From Scybalousia_A sp964542225 (GTDB lineage: Bacteria; Bacteroidota; Bacteroidia; Bacteroidales; P3): a DNA stretch of 64,000 nucleotides. Shown here one piece after another: positions 1 through 9,323 of the stretch. The notes under the pieces are model-generated. The model saw only the letters and a program-made list of their open reading frames with translations. It was not told the origin of the DNA and searched no databases. The DNA is taken from the NCBI GenBank assembly GCA_964542225.1, contig CAZITO010000002.1:15112-79111 (forward strand). The letters run 5' to 3'. Position 1 is the stretch's first letter. Every line of letters begins with the position of its first letter. Made by a program: the position numbers and the translations under genes.

Positions 1-2
1 TC

Positions 3-341
3 AATTTCTGTAATAAGGAATCAGCAAAAGATGAAATGATGGATAAACTGAAAAATGCTGTTTTTGATCCAACATTTAATCAGTTTTTACAGTCTATGAC
101 GGATGGAAACTTTATTAACTTAACCGAAAGCAAATTACAGTTAATTGATCAAGTCGATATTTTCTATACAGGGAAGGAAGGTAAATTACCTGTAAGCAAA
201 CCAATTTTTATTAAATTGGCATTAAACTACTTAGGTGATAATTTGTCAGATTTTAACAAATTGCCACCTAATGTAAAACAAGGTCTAATACATAATGGAA
301 TAACGAACTTGAATTGGAAAAATTACGACATTCAGAAATAA
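3..341 (+). CDS. C-terminal part of an unrecognised protein, cut by the window edge
   Basis: The reading frame is open from the first bases (NFCNKESAKDEMM...) through to a TAA at 341, so this is the 3' end of a longer gene and the internal ATG at 36 is probably not its start. The visible 112 residues are hydrophilic and mostly helical in appearance, without a signal peptide, membrane segment or motif that I recognise. It lies convergent to the Gabija-like pair, about 75 bases away. Because it borders a defence cluster it could belong to another defence gene, but that is only a guess from position. Confidence 0.55.
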   Translation, partial: NFCNKESAKDEMMDKLKNAVFDPTFNQFLQSMTDGNFINLTESKLQLIDQVDIFYTGKEGKLPVSKPIFIKLALNYLGDNLSDFNKLPPNVKQGLIHNGITNLNWKNYDIQK

Positions 342-415
342 ATAGCAAATAGCCTGCAACCAGTTATATGGTATTAGATAGCATTATTGCATATCTGCCT
401 TAAAAATCTCAACTA

Positions 416-2074
416 TCATAATTTTTTAATATCTATGGGCAATCTTCTAAGAGTATTTTCCATTCGTTGAGAAATTGATGGTACGGCAAGAAATAATCTT
501 TCTCTTGCTCTGCTCATAGCTACATAGTATACTCTGTCAGATTCGTTTTCTCTAAGATTAGGTTTAAGTAAAGTATTTAATGCTTTTTCTTCTGTAAAAA
601 CAACGAGTACATTGTCAAATTCGTCCCCCTTTGCTTTATGTACTGTCCTTTGAGCACTTGAATCTTCCAATAATCCAACACATTGAGATAATTCTCTGTA
701 AGTATGAGAACAATAAAAGTTGTAAATATTGGTGCCTCTTTTCATTTTAGTTACTTCCCTATGCTCGCATAGATAATCAAAGAAATCCTTTAATGTTCCA
801 TTGCAATATTTCTCATAATCATTTAGCGCATCTTTGAGAGAAGTGTATGCTTCAATATCCACGACTCCAACATTTTCAAGCATTTTGAAAGCAGCTCCAA
901 ACTGTTTGCTTCTTGCATGTTCAATAGCTTTAATCCATGTGGTCACAAACTCTTTTCTGTTTGAGTTGCTATCCGTTATATTATTAAGTATTCTACTGTC
1001 TTGAACGTGACCATTCACACATTGTTTCAGAATGTTAGCCTCTATGTTTCGGTATGACAAAGCATGAACCTCATCTGTTGCTATTCTCTGTGCTTCTTCA
1101 TAACAAGCTAGCAACTCGCCAACTAGCAACAATGGCTTCATTGTGTGTTCATTTCTTATAGGGCGTTGTTGAAATTCAGTCCTAATGATATTAAGTAAAT
1201 CAATGATTTCATTACAGCTTCTTCTATTATCCCTGATGGTATAGTCCCGTAAACCGTCTAATTTAAACGACACGAATTGCTTCGGATCTGCTCCCAAGAA
1301 TCCATAGATAGACTGTGCATAGTCACCAATGACTCCTACGATGGCTCCATTCTCGCCTAACTGTTTGATAATATTCGCTTGAATTGGATTCGTATCCTGG
1401 AATTCATCAACGAAAACATAAGGGAATTGTATTGCCAAAGTTTTACCTATGAATGGATATTTCTGTATGAGCTTATAGCTGAAATAAAGGACATCGTCAT
1501 AGTGCATATATCCTTTTGCCCATGCTAACTTTTTATAAACGATATATGCGTTTTCACTCAAAAAATAGCCTTTTTTACAATATCTTTTAGGTGGAATCGC
1601 GTAACATTTTAAGCTACCATCTTCTTGTAATTTCCACTTTGCAGCCCTAATTGCAGAGAAAGTTGCATCTTGCTCAGCATAAAATTGCTTAACGGTCTTC
1701 TTTATTTCTTCAAAAGTATTATAATCAGATAATATTCTATCATCTGCGCCTGTCAACAATTCTATCCTAAACCCTTCTTCTGCAGCTATAAAATGTAGAT
1801 AAGGTTTAACTATATAAGCATATAGGAAACTGTGGATTGTACAAGAAAGAACGCGGTTCCCATCCTCACACATTCTGCCCATCAATGTGTCTGCTCCTAC
1901 ATTAGTATAAGAAAGACAAGCAACTTTCCCCATTTTACCTAAACACTTTGAAGCCTTAAGCACATGGGACACATGTAAGGAAAGCCAGTGTGTTTTACCA
2001 GCTCCCGGACCTGCAGAAACCCTAAAGCGATGATTGATATCAATCTGTGAGTCGGAACTTATCTCAGTAGCCAT
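416..2074 (-). CDS. gajB-like: UvrD/Rep-type superfamily 1 helicase, GajB-like
   Basis: A 552-residue superfamily 1A helicase. Visible motifs in order: Walker A (SAGPGAGKTHWL, about residues 19-30), motif II VDEFQDTN (about 219-226), the motif V region HKAKGDEFDNVLVV, and motif VI VAMSRARERLFL (about 515-526). It is the second gene of a leftward operon; its start overlaps the end of the OLD-type nuclease gene by 16 bases, which implies translational coupling. In Gabija systems GajA is an ATP-regulated DNA nuclease and GajB a UvrD-like helicase/ATPase that together protect against phage. The pairing, order and overlap fit Gabija; the protein is slightly longer than the approximately 500-residue B. 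cereus GajB. Other OLD+UvrD pairs are possible. Confidence 0.85.
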   Translation of the reverse strand: MATEISSDSQIDINHRFRVSAGPGAGKTHWLSLHVSHVLKASKCLGKMGKVACLSYTNVGADTLMGRMCEDGNRVLSCTIHSFLYAYIVKPYLHFIAAEEGFRIELLTGADDRILSDYNTFEEIKKTVKQFYAEQDATFSAIRAAKWKLQEDGSLKCYAIPPKRYCKKGYFLSENAYIVYKKLAWAKGYMHYDDVLYFSYKLIQKYPFIGKTLAIQFPYVFVDEFQDTNPIQANIIKQLGENGAIVGVIGDYAQSIYGFLGADPKQFVSFKLDGLRDYTIRDNRRSCNEIIDLLNIIRTEFQQRPIRNEHTMKPLLLVGELLACYEEAQRIATDEVHALSYRNIEANILKQCVNGHVQDSRILNNITDSNSNRKEFVTTWIKAIEHARSKQFGAAFKMLENVGVVDIEAYTSLKDALNDYEKYCNGTLKDFFDYLCEHREVTKMKRGTNIYNFYCSHTYRELSQCVGLLEDSSAQRTVHKAKGDEFDNVLVVFTEEKALNTLLKPNLRENESDRVYYVAMSRARERLFLAVPSISQRMENTLRRLPIDIKKL

Positions 2075-4119
2075 TCTAATGCGTTGTGAATATAATGTGG
2101 AACATTAAAAGTCTTCTTACGTTCATCGTCTGCATTAAGTTCGTAGTTTTCTTCTAGAGCAAGACAGAGTTCCAAAGCATTTTCGCCTTTACTCAATGAT
2201 GAAAGATACCGAGCAGCTATAAGATGGCGTCTCCTCTCATCATCTTCCCAGTCAGTACTATCAAGAGAGGTCTTGACATCATCCCATTTCTGATTATTTT
2301 TCACATTGTTCTTTGCTTGTGAATAATTACCACCCATCATGGTTTTTATTTCGGCTTGATTAGACATAGATTCCGTAATCAGTAATTCAAGATCTGGATT
2401 ACACAGAGCAAGTTCATATTCAAATGTTTTACCTTTATTTACATCTTGTGAGAAAAATCTAATATACGAATGCTCTCTAAATGCAACTTCTTCCATTACT
2501 GCGTTCACAGCATATTCGTAGTGCTCGTCATCTTTATGCATATCAAATGGATAACAAGCTGTAAATTTACATTTTAGTTCTTTCTTCTTTTTTGCAGGAT
2601 CTCGGTCTGTGATACATGCCAACTTTTTAGGTATTGCATTTGGGGAAGTCTCTTTGTTGAACAACTTTACAAAATGGCTAAAATATCTGCCATTGATATT
2701 CACTACTGCCACATGCTGGTCTTCCAATGATTTACCATCATAGCGTGCAAGTGTGCTCATTAATAATTCTTCTGCAATACCTTCTACCAAGATAATCTTG
2801 CGAGCAAAAAGCATGTCTGACTTTGTCGCATCCAAGAATCTTTGAACATAGTTCTTTGATTTCTTATCTTCGTCAGAATCTGTAAACACCTTACCTGGGT
2901 AGCAAACATTTGTGACACCATCCTCTCCCTTATGCAAACATATTATATCATCCAATTTAACTGCGGCAGTAATCTGCGAGGAGTGAGTAGTGATGAAAAT
3001 CTGGCGCACTTTATGATCCACCTTCAAATTCTTATCGAGAAACTTGAGAAACTTGTATTGCATAGCAGGGTGTAAGTGTGCTTCAGGCTCCTCAATAGCA
3101 AGTATCGGATATACCTTGGCGTTGTCCCCCATGTAACTACCATCGGCATCAGCCTGCATTTTGGCAAGCAAGAGAGACATATAGATCAGATTGTTATATC
3201 CCAAACCATTATGTGTAGCAGAAATTTCAATATCTTCACCATATTTGACAATAAGCTTCAATGCAGAAAACAAGTCCTGCTCTGTCAGCGTACTCTTAAA
3301 ATCTGGTAATGCATTATTAAACGATGCCCCTGTTTCTTGAGCATAATCAAGCATGACATCTTTTCCTTCCGATAATCTTTCCAATAATGAAGTCATAAGA
3401 GCAGCAGCTTCATTACCGAACCTTTTCCTTATTTCCTTTAAATCTGACTCCTTTTCTTCTTCCGTTCTTTCCCCTTTGGTCTTTACCCCATAATCTATAA
3501 AGAAATTTAGCACATCCTTCAGCATGGAACTCCGCCCATAGAACATATCCTCCTCAACATTTCTCAATGCTCCCAAAAATTGGAAGTCAAATCGTTCCAA
3601 CTTGTCCATTTCAGGCTGCATAGGTGCATCCAATGAGCCAGCGAGCAATTTATATACATAATATCGAAGAAAATCATTCTCAAGAATGCTCCATCCATTT
3701 TTGATATCCTCCACATCTGCCATAGCCGTTTTATAATCATCCTCCTTTTCTGCTGGCAAATAGAACCGATAAGTCAACATCGCAGTATAGCCATTCTCCA
3801 TACCAGTAAACCAGTTAGCAATTACTCTCAAATCCTCTTCTTGCTCGTTATATTCAATGCTACTATTTCTGAATGTAACTGATATTGTAACTGATGGCGA
3901 TTGACTTTTCAGATCTTCAAGAGAGATGTCCCTATTAAAATCATTAACATTTAGTCTCCGATATCTATAATGTGGTTCTATAACCAATTGCAATGCTTTT
4001 AGCAAGTTCGTTTTTCCTGCATTATTATGACCTATTAAGACATTTAGACCATCATTAAATTCAATCTCTGAATATTTAAAATTGCGAAATCCTTTTACTG
4101 TTATATGAGAAATATACAT
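2059..4119 (-). CDS. gajA-like: OLD-family ATP-dependent endonuclease, GajA-like (AAA ATPase + TOPRIM)
   Basis: A 686-residue overcoming-lysogenization-defect (OLD) type nuclease. The N-terminal ABC-type ATPase has Walker A GHNNAGKTNL near residues 30-40 and the Walker B/D-loop region IEEPEAHLHP near 341-350. The C-terminal half carries a TOPRIM nuclease domain, with LVEGIAEELL near 441 and TDRDPAKKK near 500 supplying the metal-binding acidic residues. With the UvrD-like gene directly downstream it forms a Gabija-like (class 2 OLD) pair. The first gene of the leftward pair, it starts 53 bases after the AbiEii-like stop. Gabija GajA acts as a tetramer with GajB and nicks DNA when nucleotides are depleted. 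The reading frame is intact with no missing key residues. At about 100 residues longer than B. cereus GajA it may be a subfamily. Confidence 0.87.
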   Translation of the reverse strand: MYISHITVKGFRNFKYSEIEFNDGLNVLIGHNNAGKTNLLKALQLVIEPHYRYRRLNVNDFNRDISLEDLKSQSPSVTISVTFRNSSIEYNEQEEDLRVIANWFTGMENGYTAMLTYRFYLPAEKEDDYKTAMADVEDIKNGWSILENDFLRYYVYKLLAGSLDAPMQPEMDKLERFDFQFLGALRNVEEDMFYGRSSMLKDVLNFFIDYGVKTKGERTEEEKESDLKEIRKRFGNEAAALMTSLLERLSEGKDVMLDYAQETGASFNNALPDFKSTLTEQDLFSALKLIVKYGEDIEISATHNGLGYNNLIYMSLLLAKMQADADGSYMGDNAKVYPILAIEEPEAHLHPAMQYKFLKFLDKNLKVDHKVRQIFITTHSSQITAAVKLDDIICLHKGEDGVTNVCYPGKVFTDSDEDKKSKNYVQRFLDATKSDMLFARKIILVEGIAEELLMSTLARYDGKSLEDQHVAVVNINGRYFSHFVKLFNKETSPNAIPKKLACITDRDPAKKKKELKCKFTACYPFDMHKDDEHYEYAVNAVMEEVAFREHSYIRFFSQDVNKGKTFEYELALCNPDLELLITESMSNQAEIKTMMGGNYSQAKNNVKNNQKWDDVKTSLDSTDWEDDERRRHLIAARYLSSLSKGENALELCLALEENYELNADDERKKTFNVPHYIHNALEWLLR

Positions 4120-4172
4120 GTCTTTTTATTTATTGAAAATCCTATTCGTAAAATCGATTCTTTAAAGTAAAT

Positions 4173-5192
4173 TTACATAACTCTCACTCGTTCTTGCAAC
4201 TCTCTCATTTTCTGCATAAGTACATCAAACTCTAATGATTCACCATAAATGAAAAATCGCCTCATATCGGCATAATCATCTTGCCACGCCTCCATAGCCG
4301 ATTCTGGTATCGTAAAGTTGATGGTTGAAGGGGTATGTAAATCATAATTCACATACTTCAAAGCATAATATGTTTTACGATGCTCAACAATGGCATCATA
4401 AAGTTTTCGATTCGACAAAGCGTCTTTTCCATACTCCGTATCCATCAGTTTCTCCAAGTCATACAGATGTCGTGACATTCGGACGTTCCATGGCTTTTCT
4501 TTTTGAAATTCTTCTGCCAAAAGAAATAGTTTTTCAAGGAACGTGCGAGTAGGAACTACTGTTCTGACAAGGCTTTCAGCATCGGTATCTTCGCCATCAA
4601 AACTTTCACCAATAAGGGAACGAATTGGTCGTAATTCCGTAGGTTCATCCATTGAAAGACAACTTATCTCAATCTTCACACGAGGCGGAATGTAATTTAT
4701 CGTATCTTCAAGAATTGACGGATAGTGTAATAGAATTACCGTAGGATCTTTGTCTGAATCTATTGGTCGCCATTCTCCATTTTTATCCTGCACTTGAGAA
4801 ACATTCTCTATACTATAACCAGAGACTACCATTTCTTTCAAGCGAGCATCTAACTGTGAAGAAAGGGTTTCGTGAATATATGCTCGTGCCATTTTGCGTA
4901 ATTTCTCACGCTGACTTTTACCTGTCTTCTCAATACCAAAGAATGAATGACTGATTGCCAAGTCAATGTCTTCAGAGAAACGCTCTATGATATTGAAACC
5001 TTTTGACAACGATGTTCCGCCTTTGAAGATTAAAGAATCACGGCAATCTGTTCGGAATAATGCCTTCAATGTAACGGTTACCCACCAGTCCTTTTCTATG
5101 GCTACCTGATTAACGCCAAGATGACCAACCTCCGTTTGCTGTAACATAGCCAAACGGTCCACTATCTCATTATTTAACCACAGTTTTCCCAT
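4173..5192 (-). CDS. abiEii: Nucleotidyltransferase AbiEii-type toxin
   Basis: A 339-residue AbiEii/AbiGii-type nucleotidyltransferase. The polymerase beta-like signature is visible: FKGGTSLSKGFN (about residues 55-66), then RFSEDIDLAI (about 70-79), giving the GG(T)S and DxD metal-binding elements. In type IV toxin/antitoxin systems of the AbiE kind this enzyme transfers nucleotides to tRNA acceptor ends and arrests growth or phage. It follows the antitoxin gene by 14 bases in the same leftward operon, the standard AbiEi-AbiEii arrangement. The frame is intact. The exact nucleotide and tRNA target cannot be read from the sequence. Confidence 0.88.
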   Translation of the reverse strand: MGKLWLNNEIVDRLAMLQQTEVGHLGVNQVAIEKDWWVTVTLKALFRTDCRDSLIFKGGTSLSKGFNIIERFSEDIDLAISHSFFGIEKTGKSQREKLRKMARAYIHETLSSQLDARLKEMVVSGYSIENVSQVQDKNGEWRPIDSDKDPTVILLHYPSILEDTINYIPPRVKIEISCLSMDEPTELRPIRSLIGESFDGEDTDAESLVRTVVPTRTFLEKLFLLAEEFQKEKPWNVRMSRHLYDLEKLMDTEYGKDALSNRKLYDAIVEHRKTYYALKYVNYDLHTPSTINFTIPESAMEAWQDDYADMRRFFIYGESLEFDVLMQKMRELQERVRVM

Positions 5193-5206
5193 AATCTAAT
5201 TCTATT

Positions 5207-5815
5207 TTAAGCGGTTAGCATTGGTTTTATAATTCGTTTCATCCACGCAGGCATCATATCTACATCTTTAACAAGAGCCTCCTTGTCAGTTTCTTTCAAT
5301 ACCAATTGTTGGATTATATTTAGTTCTTCTTCTCCTACATTTTCTTTTTTTAGAGCCTTGAGGGCCTGAACAAGTAGAGAAATGAGGCGAGTCCCATAAC
5401 AGAAGTTCTTGGGCACACCTCGTTTTAATACTACTTTCCTATTGGATAGGTTTACAGTTCGCTCGCTACCCGTAGTAAGATATGTGTAATTCATTGGTAC
5501 TTGAGTTGATAACCCTAATGCATTCAGAGCTGTCATACCTGATGGCAATACCTCTGCATTATCTCTAGCAGCAATTGCCTGTACCACCTTATCAACTGAA
5601 GGCAGAACAACGCCGAATTTGCTTCTTCTCAGTTTGGCATATATTCCATGTGCAATTTTAACAAGCACACCTTCGGTCGTCAACTCAGACAAAATACTTC
5701 CCACAAATTCCGTATGGTATTCAGGGAAATCCGAACGAAACAAAATACAATCCACAGGCATCGTTTCTATACGTTGCCTAAGAGTTGTACTATCTATTGA
5801 ATACTCATTAGTCAT
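5207..5815 (-). CDS. abiEi: AbiEi-type (DUF6088) antitoxin/transcriptional repressor
   Basis: A 202-residue protein with the features of DUF6088/AbiEi antitoxins: an N-terminal winged-helix segment (residues 1-75, including LTTEGVLVKIAHGIYAK) and a C-terminal domain with LPSGMTALNALGLSTQ and YLTTGSERTVNL. AbiEi proteins repress their own operon and neutralise the nucleotidyltransferase toxin. I chose the ATG at 5815 rather than one 36 bases upstream because an AAAGGTG ribosome-binding sequence precedes it by a few bases, and because the TATCTTTG promoter element at 5849-5856 would place transcription initiation at or after the upstream ATG. It is the first gene of a pair with the toxin. Confidence 0.85.
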   Translation of the reverse strand: MTNEYSIDSTTLRQRIETMPVDCILFRSDFPEYHTEFVGSILSELTTEGVLVKIAHGIYAKLRRSKFGVVLPSVDKVVQAIAARDNAEVLPSGMTALNALGLSTQVPMNYTYLTTGSERTVNLSNRKVVLKRGVPKNFCYGTRLISLLVQALKALKKENVGEEELNIIQQLVLKETDKEALVKDVDMMPAWMKRIIKPMLTA

Positions 5816-5848
5816 ATCACCTTTGAAATTTTGATGATTTTTCAAATG

Positions 5849-5856
5849 CAAAGATA
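5849..5856 (-). promoter_or_regulatory. Bacteroides-type -7 element for the AbiE operon
   Basis: On the minus strand the sequence reads TATCTTTGC, a perfect TAnnTTTG element, about 35 bases before the chosen start of the antitoxin. A TTG -33 element at the usual 19-21 base distance is not evident. Confidence 0.5.
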
Positions 5857-5966
5857 CAAAAAGGATTCAAATAAATGATGAATTGCCAAGAATTTTATTA
5901 GGTTGACTCATGTAATATTGCTTTGTACAATGTGTAATACGAATACAAGTAACTTTAAACAATAAA

Positions 5967-6027
5967 ATTGTTGGGATTATACATCGGTATTTAGTTGTAA
6001 TATAAATGGGAATTATTCCCTAACAAT
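5967..6027. repeat. Imperfect inverted repeat in the 5.85-6.07 kb gap
   Basis: ATTGTTGGGA (5967-5976) pairs with TCCCTAACAAT (6017-6027) with one bulged base. It lies between two leftward genes and downstream of the RhuM-like gene, so it may act as a terminator-like hairpin, but no U-run follows. Nothing else recognisable lies in this gap. Confidence 0.35.
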
Positions 6028-6066
6028 ATCAAGTAGTCTATTCCACTTTCTTTCTGTTGGCATAGA

Positions 6067-6348
6067 CTATCCAACACCTTTTCTCTTATCTTGCTTGCCT
6101 CTAAATGCAAGAGCAATGACCACTTCAAGATTATAAAATGTAGCCCAACTTTTAGGCGTAGCTAAATCGCATCGTTGAGTAGTTGTAGGGCAAAGTGCTC
6201 CACTCTTGTATATCGCTTTGATGGTAGCTCGGAGTGTCGGGGCTATTACCCCGAATAACTCCATCAACTCCATTTCAGACATCCAAACATTACCGCTTGG
6301 AATATTCACCTTACCGCTTTCGCTGATTGTTATTATTGCTCGTTCCAT
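6067..6348 (-). CDS. RhuM-like small protein of integrase modules, copy 1
   Basis: A 93-residue protein beginning MERAIITISESGKVNIP, then WMSEMELMELFGVIAPTLRATIKAIYKSG. This resembles the 122-residue protein at 9295-9663 (MKRGIITINNGVVGIP...WMTQEEIADLFNLYGRDVRKFINAIYKDD). Both contain a helix-turn-helix-like N-terminal half of the kind seen in RhuM/virulence-type proteins of Bacteroides mobile elements. It starts two bases after the end of an integrase remnant on the same strand, the same order as the second copy has with its integrase. It is shorter at the C-terminus than copy 2, ending in a lysine-rich tail (KQDKRKGVG), so it may be truncated. Function unknown. Confidence 0.6.
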   Translation of the reverse strand: MERAIITISESGKVNIPSGNVWMSEMELMELFGVIAPTLRATIKAIYKSGALCPTTTQRCDLATPKSWATFYNLEVVIALAFRGKQDKRKGVG

Positions 6349-6350
6349 AG

Positions 6351-6689
6351 TTACATTACTATTGAAATTTCACTAAAGGATTGATTAAGTCTATTGCCGA
6401 ACATTGTTAAATCCTTATCGATTTTCTCGGTGGTAATCTTTGCATACTTTTGTGTCGTGGTAATGTTCGTATGCCCCAATACTCGGCTCACACTCTCAAT
6501 AGGAACACCTTTGCTCAGAGCCAGCGTAGCAAACCCATGCCTTGCGGTGTGGAAAGACAAGTATAAAGAAAACGATTTCGGAATTGAATAAGGCAAACGT
6601 AAATGGTTGGGAAACAGCAAAAAGCGATTTTCTAGCATAGTCGGCACTACGCAAGAAATCACGGATTGCGACAGGAGTTCAGTTACCAA
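6351..6689 (-). pseudogene. C-terminal remnant of a tyrosine recombinase
   Basis: Only the last third of an integrase catalytic domain is left. From about residue 46 the frame reads SFHTARHGFATLALSKG, then SRVLGHTNITTTQKYAKIT: the HxxR box, the GH and the catalytic tyrosine. The first 45 codons do not look like integrase, and no other integrase domain lies upstream before the start of the opposite-strand integrase at 6829. The remnant is followed immediately by the RhuM-like gene, showing that a complete int-RhuM module once stood here on the minus strand. It cannot encode an active recombinase, since the arm-binding and core-binding domains and the first catalytic motif are missing. Confidence 0.8.
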
Positions 6690-6692
6690 ACC

Positions 6693-6745
6693 GTTAGCAT
6701 AGCTGTTACCTAATGGCGACTGCTAACAAAATAAATTAGCATAGC
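6693..6745. repeat. Short direct and inverted repeats between divergent integrase sequences
   Basis: TTAGCATAGC occurs at 6694-6703 and again at 6736-6745, and GTTAGCA (6693-6699) is mirrored by TGCTAAC (6721-6727). Such clusters are typical of recombinase arm or excisionase sites, but here the role is inferred from position only. Confidence 0.4.
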
Positions 6746-6785
6746 ATCACATTGCGCTGATTGTCATCATTTTGCATAGTTAAGA

Positions 6786-6828
6786 ACGCTTATATACAGG
6801 CTAACTTTGCCACTAAAAATATAAGCGT
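6786..6828 (+). promoter_or_regulatory. Integrase promoter inside a 10-bp palindrome
   Basis: TAACTTTG (6802-6809) matches the Bacteroides -7 element and sits 19 bases before the integrase ATG at 6829. It lies between ACGCTTATAT (6786-6795) and its exact inverted copy ATATAAGCGT (6819-6828), which abuts the start codon. A dyad bracketing promoter and start is a likely autoregulatory operator or recombinase/excisionase site. Confidence 0.55.
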
Positions 6829-8058
6829 ATGAAAGTAGAAAAATTCAAGGTACTGCTCTACCTCAAAAAGAGCGGATTGGACAAGTCGGGTAAGGCTCCC
6901 ATCATGGGACGCATTACTGTTAATCGCACTATTTCGCAGTTCAGCTGCAAGCTGTCGTGTACTCCCGAATTATGGAATCCTCGTGAAAGCCGGCTCAACG
7001 GCAAGAGTAAGGAGGCTGTTGAAACCAATGCCAAGATTGACAAACTGTTGCTTGCCATTAACTCGGCATTCGATTCCCTTTTGGAACGTAAGGTCGATTT
7101 TGATGCAACCGCAGTCAAAGATGTTTTTCAAGGAAGCGTTGATACACAAATGACTTTACTGAAACAGTTTGCAAAAATCAATGAGGATTTGAAAGCCCGT
7201 ATAGGTGTAGATCGTGCCAAAACCACATACGGCAAGTATCAATATACCTATTCACTTCTGGAGGAATTTCTCAAGAAGAAATATGGCGTATCGGATATGG
7301 CTTTCGGGCAATTGACGGAACGTTTCATTTGGGATTTTCAAGGTTTTGTATTGGATGATAAGGGGCAGGCTTTGGATTCTGTCCGTCATTATCTCTCATT
7401 ACTCAAAAAGGTGTGCAGAATAGCCTACAAGGAGGGGCATTCTGAACGCTATCACTTTTGCAATTTCAAACTTCCGAAGAAAAAAGAGACGACTCCGAAA
7501 GCATTGACGCACGAAGAGTTCATACGAGTAAGAGATTTGGAACTCCCCTCAAAGCGTCCTGCATTAAAGATTACACGAGATCTTTTTCTTTTCGCCTGTT
7601 ATACGGGTACGGCTTATGCCGATACAATATCCATTACAAAGGACAATCTTTCAGTGGATGACGAGGGAGCTGTATGGTTGAAATACAGAAGAAAGAAGAA
7701 TGAGTATCTTGCCCGAGTTAAACTTCTGCCCGAAGCACTCGCACTGTTGGATAAATATAAGGATGATAATCGAGAGACACTGTTACCATTCCAGCATTAC
7801 AGTACATTGAGGTGCAATATGAAAATGCTTCGTGTTATGGCAGGAATCAAATCGGATATTGTCTATCATGCCGGAAGGCACTCATTCGCAAGTTTGATTA
7901 CTTTGGGTGAAGGTGTTCCTATTGAAACCATCAGCAGAATGTTAGGGCATACCAATATTCAGACAACACAAATTTATGCCCGTGTTACCCAAAACAAGTT
8001 GTTTGAGGATATGGATAAGTTCATCGAAGCAACCCGTGATTTCAATTTTGTTCTATAA
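6829..8058 (+). CDS. Tyrosine recombinase/integrase of Bacteroides mobile-element type
   Basis: A 409-residue integrase with the usual layout: arm-binding N-terminus (residues 1-60, KVEKFKVLLYLKKSG...PIMGRITVNRT), SAM-like core-binding domain (about 135-230) and catalytic domain (about 240-400). The catalytic box HAGRHSFASL lies near 347-356, RMLGHTN near 369-375 and the nucleophile tyrosine in TTQIYAR near 382. In the first catalytic motif the usual arginine is replaced (CYTGTAYAD), a substitution found in many Bacteroides integrases such as IntDOT relatives. It is the only intact integrase of this type in the window, so it is the best candidate to have moved the element. The frameshifted second integrase starts 20 bases downstream. 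Confidence 0.9.
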   Translation: MKVEKFKVLLYLKKSGLDKSGKAPIMGRITVNRTISQFSCKLSCTPELWNPRESRLNGKSKEAVETNAKIDKLLLAINSAFDSLLERKVDFDATAVKDVFQGSVDTQMTLLKQFAKINEDLKARIGVDRAKTTYGKYQYTYSLLEEFLKKKYGVSDMAFGQLTERFIWDFQGFVLDDKGQALDSVRHYLSLLKKVCRIAYKEGHSERYHFCNFKLPKKKETTPKALTHEEFIRVRDLELPSKRPALKITRDLFLFACYTGTAYADTISITKDNLSVDDEGAVWLKYRRKKNEYLARVKLLPEALALLDKYKDDNRETLLPFQHYSTLRCNMKMLRVMAGIKSDIVYHAGRHSFASLITLGEGVPIETISRMLGHTNIQTTQIYARVTQNKLFEDMDKFIEATRDFNFVL

Positions 8059-8077
8059 TCATTAAAACGATAGGATT

Positions 8078-9323
8078 ATGAGAAGTACATTCAAGATATT
8101 GTTCTATGTAAATAAAAACAGAGTAAAAAATGATGGTACAACCGCCATCATGTGCCGTATTACCATTGATGGCAAAAATTCCACTATTGCTACAGGCTTG
8201 TATTGTGGCTTGAAGGAATGGAATGCTAAGAATGGCGAAGTAAGGAATACCCGTATCAATAACCAACTTCAACAGTTCAGACATGATGTAGTATGCAGAT
8301 ATGAAGAAGTGTTGAAAGAAAATGGTGTTGTCAGTGCCGAAATACTGAAAAACATTATTGTCGGAACAAATGCAGTCCCCAAAAAGTTGTTGCAAGCAGG
8401 AGAAGTGGAACGTGAACGGTTGAGACTTCGCTCTATAGAGATAAACTCCACATCAACCTATCGGGATCCAAGTCAACACAACTATACCTTCGTCAGTTCG
8501 TACAGTCAAGAGGCATGGAAGATATTGCACTAGCTGATATTACGGAAGAATTTGGGGTGTCATTCAAGATATTCCTAAGGAAAGTATGTGGTTGCAGTTC
8601 AGACCGTGTAAACAAATGTTTGTGTTGGTTGAATAGACTTCTGTATCTGGCGGTAGATAGAGAAGTTTTGAGAGCCAATCCGATAGAGGATGTTGAGTAT
8701 GAAAAGAAGAATTCTCCCAAATATCGGTATCTTACTCGTAGTCAGTTAAAGCTGATGATGGAAACACCGATGGAAGACAATGGTTTGGAATTGGCAAGAC
8801 GAATGTTCATATTCTCTTCGCTGACAGGACTCGCTTATGTAGATGTATATGAGTTGTATCCGCATCATATTGAAACTACAGCAAGTGGCAGAAGATATAT
8901 CAGGAAGAAGCGCTGTAAGACCAAAGTTGAATCATTTGTTCCATTGCACCCGATAGCTGAAAAAATATTTATGCTTTACAATACGACAGACGACAGTAAA
9001 CCTGTATTCCCATTGCCTATACGAGATATTCTTTGGAGAGAAATTCATGCTTTGGGCGTCGGGCTGGGATTTAATGAAAATCTTTCCTATCATGCTGCCA
9101 GGCACTCGTTTGGAACATTATTGGTTTCATCTGATATATCTCCATAGAGAGTGCAGCCAAGATGATGGGGCACTCGAATATCATCAGTACACAGATTTAT
9201 GCCCGTATAACAGATGACAAGATTTCGGCAGACATGGATAAACTTATGGAACGGAGAACCCAACAACAAGGAACATATATAATAATGCAGCCGTATGAAA
9301 CGAGGAATTATAACAATCAATAA
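8078..9323 (+). pseudogene. Second tyrosine recombinase, broken by two frameshifts
   Basis: The N-terminal part (MRSTFKILFYVNKNRVKND...) runs in one frame to about 8465. The homologous continuation (KSTQLYLRQFVQSRGMEDIA) is in the next frame, so one base appears to be missing near 8463-8470. The second part covers the core-binding and catalytic domains up to HAARHSFGTLLVSSD, then the frame shifts again near 9141; the remainder (ESAAKMMGHSNISTTQIYARIT) continues to a stop at 9323. All domains are recognisable, including the HxxR, GH and tyrosine motifs, so decay is recent. It follows the intact integrase by 20 bases in what was a two-recombinase operon. Confidence 0.85.
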
